64,000 nt of DNA from Mycobacterium sp. D16Q13 (GTDB lineage: Bacteria > Actinomycetota > Actinomycetes > Mycobacteriales > Mycobacteriaceae): NCBI RefSeq assembly GCF_002013375.1, contig NZ_MAEW01000015.1, positions 94,085 through 158,084 of the forward strand. Direction: 5' to 3'. Under the pieces are notes generated by a model. That model saw only the letters and a program-made list of their open reading frames with translations, had not been told where the DNA came from and did not search any database. How positions within the stretch are numbered: position 1 is the stretch's first letter; each line of letters starts with the position of its first letter. Shown here one piece after another: positions 23,876 to 34,465 of the stretch. A program made the position numbers and the translations under genes.

Positions 23876-26800
23876 CTATCCGTCAAGTGCCCGAGCCAGC
23901 GCGGCAACGCTCCGTTGCCACAGCCACGCCAGCCGCTCGGCATCCGCCGAGGTGAAAAGGTTTGAGCTCCATTGCCAGTTGGTGACCAACTGCGGTCCTT
24001 CGGTAGTCGTCATCACCGCCGAACCGATGTTGATGGCGAATCGCAACGGCAGATCCGGTTCGGAGTCCGGAGGCACGGCGAGACTTCGCGAATCCGTGAT
24101 GAGCGACCATGGCTGATCGTCAATACCACTGATATCCATACGGCCCACATAGTTGAACTGGATCTGCGGGTCCCGCGCCGAAGCCAGCTCCTCACGGCGC
24201 TCCGCATAGCGAAGCAAACCGTAATCCAGCCCCTGATGCGGAATCTCGCTGAGATGCGCGGCGACCGTGGCCAAGAGCCGACCGGCCGCCTGGCTGTCGT
24301 TCTCCACCTGATCAATGTCTATCGCCGTCTCGCCGGCGGCCACGCGTACCGGATAGACCGTGGTGAACCAGCCAACGGTGCCGCTGGTGTCCGTGTCGAG
24401 CTCCGCGTCGTCTCTGCCGTGGCCCTCCAGCGAGACCAGAGTGCCTGCGGCAGGGTCTTGTCCGCGCTGCGCACGCCAGCTGGCCACCGTGACCGCCAGC
24501 GCCGCCAGCAGGAACCCGTAGACACCTTCGGGCTTGTTCAGCGACGCCAGCAGCCGGGCGGTGATATCGACAGGTGTCGGTACCGCGGTGGTTTGCAAGG
24601 TTCCCCAGGTGTCTCGGACCGGGTCAGCGTGCCGCGACCCCAGCTCCGGATCGGCACCAGAGACCTGTGTGGCCCAATAGTCCCGCTGACGTGACACGTC
24701 CTCGCTGGAGGCGCGCTGCTGCATCAGCTGGCTCCACCGCCGATACGAGGTGAACTCCATGGGCGCCTTGGGCACTCCGCCGGATTCCACCGCGTGCCAC
24801 GCATCCGCAAGGTAGCCCAGCACAATGTGCCAGGACACCACGTCCATCGCCAGATGATGGACGGTCAGCAGCAGGGCGTCGCCCGCCTCGGCGTCTGTGA
24901 GCCAGGTTGCCCGCATCATGGCACCCGATGACGGGTCCAGGGCGTCAAAGGCCTTTCGTGCCGCAGTGGTAATCGCGGCGTGGGTGGCTTCTCCCGTGGG
25001 CAGCTCCACGTGGCTGAGCACACTTTCGGCGCGCACCACCCCAGGTTCACGGGTGACCACCCGAGGCCCATCAGGGGTATCCACCAGCGTCGACCGCAAC
25101 ATGGCGAATCCGTCGAGAAGCAGCTGGAGCATCTGCTCAATCCGTGGACCATCGATGCCCTCGGGCAGCCGGACAAGCACCGACAACGAGAGCCGTCGGT
25201 AGATTTCGCTTTCGTACATCCACGACACCACCGGCAGTGGCGGAACCTCGCCGTAGTCCGCTTCTCCCGCAATCGAATCCAGGCCCTCGGCGCGACCGGC
25301 TCGTTCGTCTATGAGGGCCGCGAGCTGCCGGATCGTCGGCGCGGCCAACACCATGCGCGGGGTAATCACCAGATCGCGCTTACGCGCCTTGTTCACCAGT
25401 GAAATCGCGACGATGCTGTCCACTCCAAGGGAAAAGAAGTCTTCGTCGATACCCGGAGCGGTGCCGTCGAACAGTTCGGCACAGCACTCACACAGTGCAC
25501 ATTCGGTGGTGCTGCCTGGCTGCGCCGCCACACCCTCGGCGGCGCCTCCGGACAGGGCGTCCAGCGCGAGCCGCTCCAGCACATCGCCGTCCAGCTTGCC
25601 GTTTACCGTGACGGGCAGCCGCTCAAGCACAACCAGACGCGACGGCATCATGTAAGACGGCAGCCGATCGGCGAGGCCGAACAGGGTCCGAGCAGAGTCG
25701 AATTCGGCTGCCTCCTCTTCCGAGACAACAAAACCCACGAGAGTGGCACCGCCCGCACGGCGCACCACAGTCACCGCGGCGGTTTGCACACCCGGTTGTA
25801 GACGCAGCGCGGATTCGATCTCACCGACCTCGACCCGATAACCGCGGATCTTCACCTGAGAGTCAGCACGGCCCAGATACGCGAAGCCTCCGTGGGGCAC
25901 ACGGCGCACCAGGTCGCCCGTCCGGTACATGCGCTGACCCGGTTGCTGCGGATCCGCGACAAAAGCGCCCGCCGTCACCGCGGGCCTGCCCGCGTATCCG
26001 CGGGCCAGCTGTGCACCGGCGAGATACAACTCGCCCACGGTACCGTCCGGCACCGGCCGCAACCGCGAATCGAGAACGTACCCGGCCATTCCCTGATTGG
26101 GCGTGCCGATGGTGGGCTCCGGATAGTCCTTCACCGCTGCCACAACAGCTTCGACAGTCGTCTCGGTGGGGCCGTAACAGTTGTAGACGGCGGTACCGCT
26201 CAACGAACGCAGCCGGTTCCACAATGCCGTCTCGATAGCCTCGCCACCAAGGGCCAGCACCGGAAGCTCCCGGTCGAGCAGTCCCGCGGCGGACAACTGA
26301 GCCAGCATCGACGGCGTGGTGTCGATCATGTCAATACCGTGCGCGGCCATGCCCCGCACCAGCCGATGCGCATCCCGCATGGCCTCGGCGTCGAACAGGT
26401 GCACGGTGTGCCCGTCCAGCAGACCGATCATCGGCTGCCAGGAGGCGTCGAAGCTCAACGACCATGCATGGGCGATCCGCAATGTGCGCCCGAGCCGCGC
26501 GGTAGCCGGTCGATACACCCGATCACGATGGTCGGCAAAGTAACTCATCAGCGCACCGTGCGTGCCGATGACCCCCTTGGGCTCACCGGTCGAACCGGAA
26601 GTGAAGATGAAGTAGGCACTCTGCTCACGGTGCCGATCGACCACAGGCGCAGCGACGGGGCGCGCGGAGATCCGCTCGATGCTCGCCGGCTCGTCGAGCA
26701 CCAGAACGGGATAACGCCCGTCGGCGATATCCCGATGTTCGCCGACCGTGACGATGAGTTTCGGATCAGACTGACGCAGAATCGATTCGATGCGCGCCCT

Positions 26801-28435
26801 CGGCAACCCGATGTCCACCGGAACATATGCCGCGCCCGCTGCCAGGACCGCCAGAATAGCGACGATGGCATCAGTAGATCGCGGGAGTGCCAGTGCCACA
26901 GTGTTTTCCGGACCGATATCGTGGGCAACCAGTTCCGCCGCCAACCGGCTCGCGTTGGCGTGCAACTGCGCGTAGGTGTAGCGCGTGTCGGCCCCCGCCG
27001 ACTGCACAGTAAGCGCGATTCCGTCGGGGTTCTCGGCCGCCTGCGCCGCGAACAGCTCCCACACCGAAGCAACCGACGGATCGGCCGCCGACGGCGTCAC
27101 GACGATTTCCGCGCGCTCACGAGCAGTCAGCACATCGAGCGCATCCGGTGTCCGGTCACCGATCTCCGGCAGCTGACGTAACACCGAGACAAGGCGCTCG
27201 CCGATGCTGGCGCCCGAAACATGCGGTAACGCCTCCGGAATTGCTTCAATGAGCACCAGCAGCGAATCTCCATGCATGTGCGACACCACGGTGAGCGGAT
27301 AGTGGGCCAGACTTTCCATCTCAACCGGACGGAAGCGAGTGCCGTCTGCCATCTCGACGGCCTGAGCCGCATCGCCTATCGGGGCGTTCTCGAAGACGAA
27401 CAGGGTGTCGAACAACGCGGCACTGCCCTCCGCGCGCTGCAGCGCGGACAGGCTCAGGTACCCAATATCGCGCATCGCCGCGGCCTCGCGCTGCAATTGC
27501 GCACACTGCTCAACTACCGACGTCGAGTAGTCGACGTGATGCACCATCGGCACCGAGTTGATAAAGAGCCCGACCATCCGCTCGACATCGGGTAGTTCCT
27601 TGGGCCGCCCGGACACGATGGTGCCGAACACCACATCCGTGCGATCGGTCAGCCTGCCGAGCACGAGCGCCCACGCGAACGCCGTCACGGTGTTGAGGGT
27701 GAGCCCGTTCACGGCTGCCCACTGGCGAAGCCGCGCGGTTTCCTCTGCGGTCAAAAGGAATTGCGATTTCTGGGGCACGCTGTCGTGTGCGGCGACAACG
27801 CCGTCGGCAAGCATGAGCGGCCCGGAGACGGTGCTCAGGTAGCGCATCCATCGCTCGGTCGCGGCGGCGTCGTCCTGCGCGTTGAGCCATGCGATGTAAT
27901 CGCGGTAGGGCCGCACCGCCGGCAGTCCATCGGCAGACCCGTTGGCCTGATAGACGGCGAGAAGCTCGCTGAAGAAGATGGCGATCGCCCAGCCATCCAT
28001 GAGGATGTGGTGGGTGGTGACGATCATCCGGTGCCGCGATTGGCCGGGGACGGTGAGTAACACGATGCGGATCGCGGGACCCTTGCCCAGATCGAATGGG
28101 CGGCGCCGCTCGCTCAGCGCGACATCGTCGAATTCCGTTGGCTGTGCCTCACGTTCCTCCCACGGAATGTCCGCGTGAGTAGGCACGATCTGCACGGGTT
28201 TGGGCAGCCCGCGGTCCCAGAAGGCGGCACGCAGATTGGGGTGCCGAGTCAGGAGTGCCTGAGCACTGCGGTGCAACAGATCGACGTCGAGGCCGCCTTC
28301 GATATCGGCGACGAACTGCATGCTGTACAGATCGACGCTCTCGTCGGCGAGCTGGGATAGCGCAAAGAAGCCTTCCTGTAGGGGACTCAGCGCCAGCACG
28401 TCCTCGATCTGAGGCTGCTGTTCGGTACCCGTCAC
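23876..28435 (-). CDS. mbtF: Mycobactin NRPS MbtF (C-A-PCP-E)
   Basis: An NRPS module of 1519 residues expected to add the terminal hydroxylysine that becomes the cyclic caprolactam. Domains are condensation (HHILMDGW, about 145), adenylation (YFIFTSGSTGEPKG, about 613), PCP (FFSLGVDSI, about 1002, with Val where Gly usually precedes DS) and a C-terminal condensation/epimerisation-like domain (HHLAMDVVSW about 1197, then EGHGRDD and VGWFTTVYPV). GTG 28435 overlaps the mbtE stop as GTGA; an ATG 15 bases upstream is an alternative. The last domain may catalyse lactam formation or release; this is inferred. Confidence 0.88.
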   Translation of the reverse strand: MTGTEQQPQIEDVLALSPLQEGFFALSQLADESVDLYSMQFVADIEGGLDVDLLHRSAQALLTRHPNLRAAFWDRGLPKPVQIVPTHADIPWEEREAQPTEFDDVALSERRRPFDLGKGPAIRIVLLTVPGQSRHRMIVTTHHILMDGWAIAIFFSELLAVYQANGSADGLPAVRPYRDYIAWLNAQDDAAATERWMRYLSTVSGPLMLADGVVAAHDSVPQKSQFLLTAEETARLRQWAAVNGLTLNTVTAFAWALVLGRLTDRTDVVFGTIVSGRPKELPDVERMVGLFINSVPMVHHVDYSTSVVEQCAQLQREAAAMRDIGYLSLSALQRAEGSAALFDTLFVFENAPIGDAAQAVEMADGTRFRPVEMESLAHYPLTVVSHMHGDSLLVLIEAIPEALPHVSGASIGERLVSVLRQLPEIGDRTPDALDVLTARERAEIVVTPSAADPSVASVWELFAAQAAENPDGIALTVQSAGADTRYTYAQLHANASRLAAELVAHDIGPENTVALALPRSTDAIVAILAVLAAGAAYVPVDIGLPRARIESILRQSDPKLIVTVGEHRDIADGRYPVLVLDEPASIERISARPVAAPVVDRHREQSAYFIFTSGSTGEPKGVIGTHGALMSYFADHRDRVYRPATARLGRTLRIAHAWSLSFDASWQPMIGLLDGHTVHLFDAEAMRDAHRLVRGMAAHGIDMIDTTPSMLAQLSAAGLLDRELPVLALGGEAIETALWNRLRSLSGTAVYNCYGPTETTVEAVVAAVKDYPEPTIGTPNQGMAGYVLDSRLRPVPDGTVGELYLAGAQLARGYAGRPAVTAGAFVADPQQPGQRMYRTGDLVRRVPHGGFAYLGRADSQVKIRGYRVEVGEIESALRLQPGVQTAAVTVVRRAGGATLVGFVVSEEEAAEFDSARTLFGLADRLPSYMMPSRLVVLERLPVTVNGKLDGDVLERLALDALSGGAAEGVAAQPGSTTECALCECCAELFDGTAPGIDEDFFSLGVDSIVAISLVNKARKRDLVITPRMVLAAPTIRQLAALIDERAGRAEGLDSIAGEADYGEVPPLPVVSWMYESEIYRRLSLSVLVRLPEGIDGPRIEQMLQLLLDGFAMLRSTLVDTPDGPRVVTREPGVVRAESVLSHVELPTGEATHAAITTAARKAFDALDPSSGAMMRATWLTDAEAGDALLLTVHHLAMDVVSWHIVLGYLADAWHAVESGGVPKAPMEFTSYRRWSQLMQQRASSEDVSRQRDYWATQVSGADPELGSRHADPVRDTWGTLQTTAVPTPVDITARLLASLNKPEGVYGFLLAALAVTVASWRAQRGQDPAAGTLVSLEGHGRDDAELDTDTSGTVGWFTTVYPVRVAAGETAIDIDQVENDSQAAGRLLATVAAHLSEIPHQGLDYGLLRYAERREELASARDPQIQFNYVGRMDISGIDDQPWSLITDSRSLAVPPDSEPDLPLRFAINIGSAVMTTTEGPQLVTNWQWSSNLFTSADAERLAWLWQRSVAALARALDG

Positions 28436-31400
28436 GACTGCGCCTGCCACGATGCGGTGAGCTCAGCGAGCGCCTCGGCACTTAGGCCAGAAGCACTCAT
28501 CGGAGCGCTGGGCTCTGTCGGCCTTTCGGTACCCGAATTATCCTCTGCCGCCACCGAGTCAGCGGAATCGACAGCTCCCGCCAGCTGGGAGATCGTCGCG
28601 CATTCGAACACCATTTGCGGGGTCATCGCCAGGCCACGTTCGGCAGCACGGGTCGACCATTGGATGGAGATGACGCTGTCGCCGCCAAGAGCAAAGAAGT
28701 TGTCCTCGGGATCGATATCGCTGATCTCCAGCAGCTCCTCCAGGATGGCGATGAGTGCGAGCGTGGTCCCCTCAGACCCCTCATTCACTGGCGCCGCGAC
28801 ACGTTCGTGTGCGGCGGCCGGCGGAGCCAACAGCCGCTCCATCGCATCCGCCGGTAGCAGCACGATCTCGGAAACCCGTAGGTCCTGGTCCTTGGCGAAC
28901 GCGTCGAACGCCGCATCCAGCGCACGTGCGATCAGCCGGGTGGTGTCGGGGTCATACAGATCGGCGTTGGCCACCACCGACACATCGAGCCCGCCCGAGG
29001 GGGTGACGTTTAGCGCGAAGTTCAGATCCAAATAGGAGACGTCCACCTCCATCGGCAGCGGTACCAAAGAAGTCCCGCCAGAGCCTGTCAGATCTCGTGC
29101 CTCCGTACCCCAATCCGCACCACGAAAATTGACCATGGTCTGAAACAGAGGATTCCAGGAGAGCGAACGCGGCGGATTGACGGCCTCCACCAGTTTCTCG
29201 ATGGGCAGTTCCTGGTGTGCATGTGCGTTGAGCGTGGCATCACGGCTACGTTTCAGTACCTCGCGCAGGGTCGGGTCCGCGGACAAGTCGTTCCGCAGCG
29301 CCACCATATTGGCAAACAGTCCAACAAGATTCGCGACATTCGGGTGTACTCGGGCGGCAACCGGGCTACCGATGACGATGTCCGTGCCACCGCCGAGCCG
29401 ATGCAGAACGGCGGCCAGTGCCGCTTGGTAGACCATGAATTCGGTGACACCATGCTGCTCGGCCATCCGAGTCAGTGCCTGCCTGCGCTCGGGCGGCACG
29501 GTGAATCTCTCAACCTCACCACGCTTTCCGAGAATCTGCGGCCGAGCGCGATCGTGTGCCACCGCAATCTCGACGGGCACGCCGGCCAACAGCTCACGCC
29601 AGTATGCGACCTCCGCCTGCCCGAACTCGCTGCCGGCGCCGAAGGCGTTGCGCTGCCACAAGACATAGTCCGCATATTGCACCGGGTGCGGATCCCACTG
29701 TGGCGCCTGTCCCGCGATACGGGCGCGGTACGCGGCCACCAAATCATCGACGATCACGGTGAACGAGACGTGGTCCACCACCAAGTGGTGCACCGCCAGG
29801 GCCAGCACGTGCTCCTCGGCACCCAGCTCGACAATGGAGGGACGGAACAGCGACTCCGATTCCAGCCCGAATATGTGGTGTCGCAGCTCGGCCAGGGTGT
29901 CCGCAAGGTTTTCCGGATCGGTCCGGAGGATCGGGACCGACAGCTCCCGCGACGGATGCACGATCTGGTAGGGCCCGCCCTCATGGATCGCGAAATTGGT
30001 GCGTAACGTCTCGTGACGGGCGACCAGGTCATTGAGGGCCGCAATAAGCGCGGTTGTCTGCAAGGGACCGTCGAAACGCAACGCCAGCCACATGTTGCCA
30101 ATATCGGTAACACCCTCCATCTGGCACTCGAACCACATGGACAGCTGGGACGAGGAGAGCGGCAGACGCTCCGGACGGGCGGTTTCGACGAGATCCGGAC
30201 GACCGTCCTGAGGAGCGACCTCCATCTCATCGGAATCATCGAGGTCCAGCTCATCGAGCTCGATCTCGAACTCCTCGCGGAAGTACGTGACAAGCTGCTC
30301 GGCAAGTCCCGCCGGAGTGGGACTGTCGAAGACCGTGCGCACCGTCAAGTCGATGCCGAACTGAGCGCGGATCTGCGCGACGAGGCGCGCGGCCAGCAGC
30401 GAATGGCCACCCAGTTCGAAGAACGAATCATCAACGCTGACCGCGTCACGCCCGAACAAATTGGCGAAGATCGCGCACATTCGACGTTCGGTTGGCGTCG
30501 TCGGGGCCCGAAATGCCCTCGCCGCCATCGCATCCGGGGTGGGTAGCGCCCGCTTGTCCAGCTTGCCGCTGGTGGTCAGCGGAATCTCGGGAATGACCGC
30601 GAATGCGCTGGGCACCATGTACCCCGGCAGCAGTTCCTGAGCGCGAGCGCGCAATTCGTCCAGGTCGATCTCCGCGTTGGGTCCATCGGCGGCGGGCACG
30701 ACATAGGCGGCCAGCATCGGACCCACCTGCGGATCCTCCACCACGGCGACCACACAGCGACCGACTCGCGGATCGGCGCCGATGACCCCCTCTACCTCAC
30801 CGAGCTCGATGCGGAATCCGCGGACCTTGACCTGCTCGTCGGCGCGGCCCACAAACTCGAGTTGGCCGGAAGTATTACGGCGCACCAGATCACCGGTGCG
30901 GTACAGCCGACCTCCGGGACTGAACGGGTCGGCCACGAACCTCTCGGCGGTGAGTACCGGCCGGCCACGATAGCCGCGGGCCAGCTGCGTACCCCCGAGA
31001 TACAACTCACCGACGACGCCGGCAGGCACCAGTTCGAGCGACTCGTCCAACACGTAGGCGTACACGTTTCGATTCGGCAGGCCTATCGGCACGACCGAAT
31101 TGCCCTGAGGGCCTTCAACAGGCATATACGTCGAACACACCACGGCCTCAGTGGGTCCGTAGTGATTCCTTAGTTCGACGTCGAACATCAGGGCAAACTT
31201 GTCCGCTACCTCGCCGGGAAGCGCTTCACCACCGACGGGAATGTGCCGTAGCCCGCGCAACTCACCGGCCTCGGGCATCAACATCACCGAATTGAGCAGC
31301 GACGGCACCATGTGCAGCACCGTCACGCCCCGACGCCGCACCAGGTCGATCACATACCCGATATCGGAGAAAGGATTTGGCTTGGGAACGACGACCTGCG

Positions 31401-33471
31401 CCCCCAAAGACAAAGGGCACAGGATGTCGGCCAGCGAGGCATCGAAGCTCACCGAGGTGGACTGCAGCATCCGATCCTGGGCTGTCATGCTCCAGTCGGC
31501 CGTAAAAGCGACCACATGCTCAGCGATCGCCACATGCGCAACGGCAACACCCTTGGGTCGTCCGGTGGATCCAGAGGTGTAAATCACGTAGGCCACGTTC
31601 TCGGGCAGCAGCGGGCGCAACCGGTCCGCGTCGCTAATCGCGGTATCGGAAAGGGCGGCGGCGTTCTCCTCCGCTGCCTGGAACTCCCGCGCTCCCAACA
31701 CCATCCGGGGCTTCGCATCGGCGCTCAGATACTCGATGCGCTCGCCGGGAAGGCCAGGGTCAATGGGCATGTACGCCGCGCCCGATTTGAGGACCGCGAA
31801 CATCGCCACAATGAACTCGACCGATGTCGACATTTGGAGGGCGATCACATCCTCGGTACCCACCCCTTGCGCGATGAGCCACCGCGCGAGGCGGTTCGCG
31901 CGACGGTGCAGCGCGTCATAGGTAAGTTCCGCCTCATCGGACACCACCGCCAACGCATCCGGTGTCGCCTGAGCCGCCGTCTGAAGAAGATCCACGAGCG
32001 TCCCACGCGGAACATCGGACAGCGCTCCGTGCGACTGCGCCAGGACGGCCGAGCGCTCCTCGGCGCCAAAGAGATCCAACCGTGAGAGTGGTTCCTCCGG
32101 GCGAGTCAGGCCGTCATCAAGCAGCCGCCCATAGTGCGCGAGGAGCTGATCTACCAGCCACTGAGGTAGTGCATCGGTCTGATATTCGATCTCAACCACG
32201 GTGCCCGTCGAGTCCGTCGCAACCGCCAGAGCCAGTGGCACTTGCGCGGCACCCGCATCGAGATCGAGGCGGGTGGTTTCCACGCCTGCCAGTCGATATC
32301 CGTTGGGGTCCTTGCGCATACTGAAGCCGAGCCGCACCAGCTCATCCAGTCCGTCGCGGCCGGTGCCGCGGCTCGGATTGACCTCGCGCACCACCTCGTC
32401 GATTCCGATGTCCTGGTGCTCAAAGGCCCCCAGGCACGCCTCGCGCACGGTGGCCACGTATGCGGCGAAACCTGCCCTCGGGTCCACGCCGGCACGTAAC
32501 AGCACCGTGTTACCGAAATAGCCAATTGCCTTTTCCGCATTGGCCTTGCGCTCCACTACCGGGATAGCGATGAAGAAATCCGTGGCCGCGGTGTAGCGAT
32601 GAATAAGCGTGCCGAAGGCCGCCAGCAGCACCATGAACGGCGTTGCCGAGTGCGCTCGGGCGAATTCCTCCATCCGCGCCGCCGTCTCTGCGGACAGCGG
32701 AACCGCTCGCCGCCGCGCAGATCGTGAAGTCACGTTTGACGATGACGAGCCGGGAAGGTCCAGGGGCTCCGGGAGTGGCGCCAGCGACTGGCGCCAATAG
32801 TCGATGCCGGCGTCCGATGACCGGGCGGCGGCCGCCCCCACGACCATGAACTGAGGAGCGTCACCCTCGACCGGGCGGCCGTTGTAGTACTCGCTCAGCT
32901 CGGCGAAGAACACGTCCCAGGAGTTGTCATCGAAGCTGATGTGGTGCACCACCAACAGCAGAACGAATTCCTGCTCACCCAAACGGAGCAACGTGACCCG
33001 TAGCGGCAGGTCGGCCGTCAGATCGAATGGGCGTCCGAGTTCGCGGCCCGCCAGCGCCTGAATCTCCCGCTCGCGCACGCCCTCCTCAGTATTGGCTAAA
33101 TCTACAGTGGTCCACGGAAGTTCGATGTCCTCGGCGAAGACCTGATACGGCTCTCCGGCAGCGTCGACGCCATAGGTAGTGCGCAGGATGTCGTGCCGCC
33201 GGATAATGGCCGCGAAGGCATCACGCAGCCGAATCTCGTCGAGAGCGCCTCGCATCCGATGCGCGACACCGACGTTCAGCGTGGTATCAGCCTCATCTTT
33301 GGTCTGCAGAAACCACATGCGTCGCTGACCTGGCGCGAGTTCGCGCCGCTCACCCGCCGGGACCCGGGGGGCCGTGTCAGTGGCGGCTTTCGCCTCCACG
33401 CCACTTTCGGCAAGCCGTTTGCGCAGGAGCTCGCGCCGGCGGTCCAATGCGGACAACTGATCCCCGCTCAC
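28432..33471 (-). CDS. mbtE: Mycobactin NRPS MbtE (C-A-PCP-C-PCP)
   Basis: A 1679-residue NRPS, close to the M. tuberculosis MbtE length (1682). Visible domains are condensation (HHISFDDNS, about 177), adenylation (YVIYTSGSTGRPKG, about 630), PCP (FFELGGHSLLAAR, about 1020), a second condensation-type domain (HHLVVDHVSF, about 1230) and a final PCP (FFALGGDSVIS, about 1595) without its own adenylation domain. It should install the acylated hydroxylysine of the linear core. It starts at GTG 33471, 80 bases from an iron box on its strand, and leads the mbtE-mbtF-mbtB operon. Confidence 0.9.
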   Translation of the reverse strand: MSGDQLSALDRRRELLRKRLAESGVEAKAATDTAPRVPAGERRELAPGQRRMWFLQTKDEADTTLNVGVAHRMRGALDEIRLRDAFAAIIRRHDILRTTYGVDAAGEPYQVFAEDIELPWTTVDLANTEEGVREREIQALAGRELGRPFDLTADLPLRVTLLRLGEQEFVLLLVVHHISFDDNSWDVFFAELSEYYNGRPVEGDAPQFMVVGAAAARSSDAGIDYWRQSLAPLPEPLDLPGSSSSNVTSRSARRRAVPLSAETAARMEEFARAHSATPFMVLLAAFGTLIHRYTAATDFFIAIPVVERKANAEKAIGYFGNTVLLRAGVDPRAGFAAYVATVREACLGAFEHQDIGIDEVVREVNPSRGTGRDGLDELVRLGFSMRKDPNGYRLAGVETTRLDLDAGAAQVPLALAVATDSTGTVVEIEYQTDALPQWLVDQLLAHYGRLLDDGLTRPEEPLSRLDLFGAEERSAVLAQSHGALSDVPRGTLVDLLQTAAQATPDALAVVSDEAELTYDALHRRANRLARWLIAQGVGTEDVIALQMSTSVEFIVAMFAVLKSGAAYMPIDPGLPGERIEYLSADAKPRMVLGAREFQAAEENAAALSDTAISDADRLRPLLPENVAYVIYTSGSTGRPKGVAVAHVAIAEHVVAFTADWSMTAQDRMLQSTSVSFDASLADILCPLSLGAQVVVPKPNPFSDIGYVIDLVRRRGVTVLHMVPSLLNSVMLMPEAGELRGLRHIPVGGEALPGEVADKFALMFDVELRNHYGPTEAVVCSTYMPVEGPQGNSVVPIGLPNRNVYAYVLDESLELVPAGVVGELYLGGTQLARGYRGRPVLTAERFVADPFSPGGRLYRTGDLVRRNTSGQLEFVGRADEQVKVRGFRIELGEVEGVIGADPRVGRCVVAVVEDPQVGPMLAAYVVPAADGPNAEIDLDELRARAQELLPGYMVPSAFAVIPEIPLTTSGKLDKRALPTPDAMAARAFRAPTTPTERRMCAIFANLFGRDAVSVDDSFFELGGHSLLAARLVAQIRAQFGIDLTVRTVFDSPTPAGLAEQLVTYFREEFEIELDELDLDDSDEMEVAPQDGRPDLVETARPERLPLSSSQLSMWFECQMEGVTDIGNMWLALRFDGPLQTTALIAALNDLVARHETLRTNFAIHEGGPYQIVHPSRELSVPILRTDPENLADTLAELRHHIFGLESESLFRPSIVELGAEEHVLALAVHHLVVDHVSFTVIVDDLVAAYRARIAGQAPQWDPHPVQYADYVLWQRNAFGAGSEFGQAEVAYWRELLAGVPVEIAVAHDRARPQILGKRGEVERFTVPPERRQALTRMAEQHGVTEFMVYQAALAAVLHRLGGGTDIVIGSPVAARVHPNVANLVGLFANMVALRNDLSADPTLREVLKRSRDATLNAHAHQELPIEKLVEAVNPPRSLSWNPLFQTMVNFRGADWGTEARDLTGSGGTSLVPLPMEVDVSYLDLNFALNVTPSGGLDVSVVANADLYDPDTTRLIARALDAAFDAFAKDQDLRVSEIVLLPADAMERLLAPPAAAHERVAAPVNEGSEGTTLALIAILEELLEISDIDPEDNFFALGGDSVISIQWSTRAAERGLAMTPQMVFECATISQLAGAVDSADSVAAEDNSGTERPTEPSAPMSASGLSAEALAELTASWQAQS

Positions 33472-33550
33472 CGAGCACCACCACTCAGGACGAAAGCCTG
33501 GAATCCGAACGACTCCGCGCGCATGAAATGAACCACCTCAATCTAGGAAC

Positions 33551-33569
33551 TATGCCTAGCCTTACCTTA
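33551..33569 (-). promoter_or_regulatory. Predicted IdeR iron box for mbtE-mbtF-mbtB
   Basis: Read on the minus strand, the 19-mer TAAGGTAAGGCTAGGCATA matches the IdeR consensus TWAGGTWAGSCTWACCTWA at 16 of 19 positions. It lies about 80 bases before the mbtE start, in the divergent mbtE/mbtT intergenic region. In mycobacteria, IdeR with Fe(II) represses such promoters. Confidence 0.8.
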
Positions 33570-33653
33570 ATGTCTGTCGGCGGCAGCGGGTGACGCCCCA
33601 TGGGTGCCGTGAATCACCACGCCCCGAGCGTGAGCTGCATACCCAATAGCGGG

Positions 33654-33672
33654 TTACGTTAGGCTAATCTAA
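33654..33672 (+). promoter_or_regulatory. Predicted IdeR iron box for mbtT-mbtC-mbtD
   Basis: TTACGTTAGGCTAATCTAA matches the IdeR consensus at 17 of 19 positions, the best box in the window. It ends 28 bases before the mbtT start codon and lies 84 bases from the box serving mbtE, so each direction has its own site. Confidence 0.85.
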
Positions 33673-33700
33673 CTATCTGCAAGCTGGAAGGAAGCTCGAC

Positions 33701-34465
33701 GTGGATCGCAAACTCGGATGGATCAGGCAGTTCCATAAGCCGGAGTCACCCGATGCACCATTACTGCTGTTCTTTCCCCATGCAGGTGCTGGCGCTTCGG
33801 CATATCGCACGCTCTCGAAAGCCGCTTCGGCAAATTTCAATGTCGTGATATTCCAATACCCTGGGCGCCAAGATCGCGCCGGTGAGCCAGCCTTGTCGAC
33901 GCTTCCCGATATCGCCTCGGGAGCATTCACCGAGTTCCAGTCATCGGAACACAATCGCGGCGTTCCGATCCATACGTTCGGCCACAGCATGGGCGCCGTG
34001 GTCTCGTTTGAGTTTGTCCGACTCGCGGAGGCCGCCGGACTGGACGTGCGTCAACTGACCGTCTCCTCAGCGGTGGCGCCTGCCAATATCGCCGACAAGC
34101 CCGCTCTGCCGACCGACGATGACGCGGTATTGGCACATATGGGCGCCCTCGACGGTACGAACTCCGCGGTCATGGGCAATCTCGACGTCATGCGGATGGC
34201 ACTGCCGGTCATGAAGGGCGACTATCGGGCCTTCAACGCGTACGAGTGCACCGAGGGTGTCAAGGTTGCGGCACGTATCCACTCGATCGGTGGGGATCAA
34301 GACCCCATGATCACCATGCGCGACCTCTACGGCTGGGGTAAACACACCAACGAACTCGACGTGACGTTGTTTGATGGCGGGCACTTCTTCCTGAACTCCC
34401 AGACCGAGGCGCTGGCCGAACTGCTGGCCGCGAACGCGGCCCGCGCGGACTCGCCGCGACGATGA
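33701..34465 (+). CDS. mbtT: Type II thioesterase MbtT
   Basis: An alpha/beta-hydrolase of 254 residues of the editing thioesterase family that clears stalled carriers on NRPS/PKS lines. The nucleophile motif GHSMGAVVSFE lies near residue 95, the N-terminal FFPHAGAGASAY forms the oxyanion loop, and the catalytic His is in FDGGHFFLN near the C-terminus. GTG 33701 follows a GGAAGGA site. Its stop overlaps mbtC as ATGA. It is the first gene of the plus-strand operon under the 33654 iron box. Confidence 0.9.
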   Translation: MDRKLGWIRQFHKPESPDAPLLLFFPHAGAGASAYRTLSKAASANFNVVIFQYPGRQDRAGEPALSTLPDIASGAFTEFQSSEHNRGVPIHTFGHSMGAVVSFEFVRLAEAAGLDVRQLTVSSAVAPANIADKPALPTDDDAVLAHMGALDGTNSAVMGNLDVMRMALPVMKGDYRAFNAYECTEGVKVAARIHSIGGDQDPMITMRDLYGWGKHTNELDVTLFDGGHFFLNSQTEALAELLAANAARADSPRR

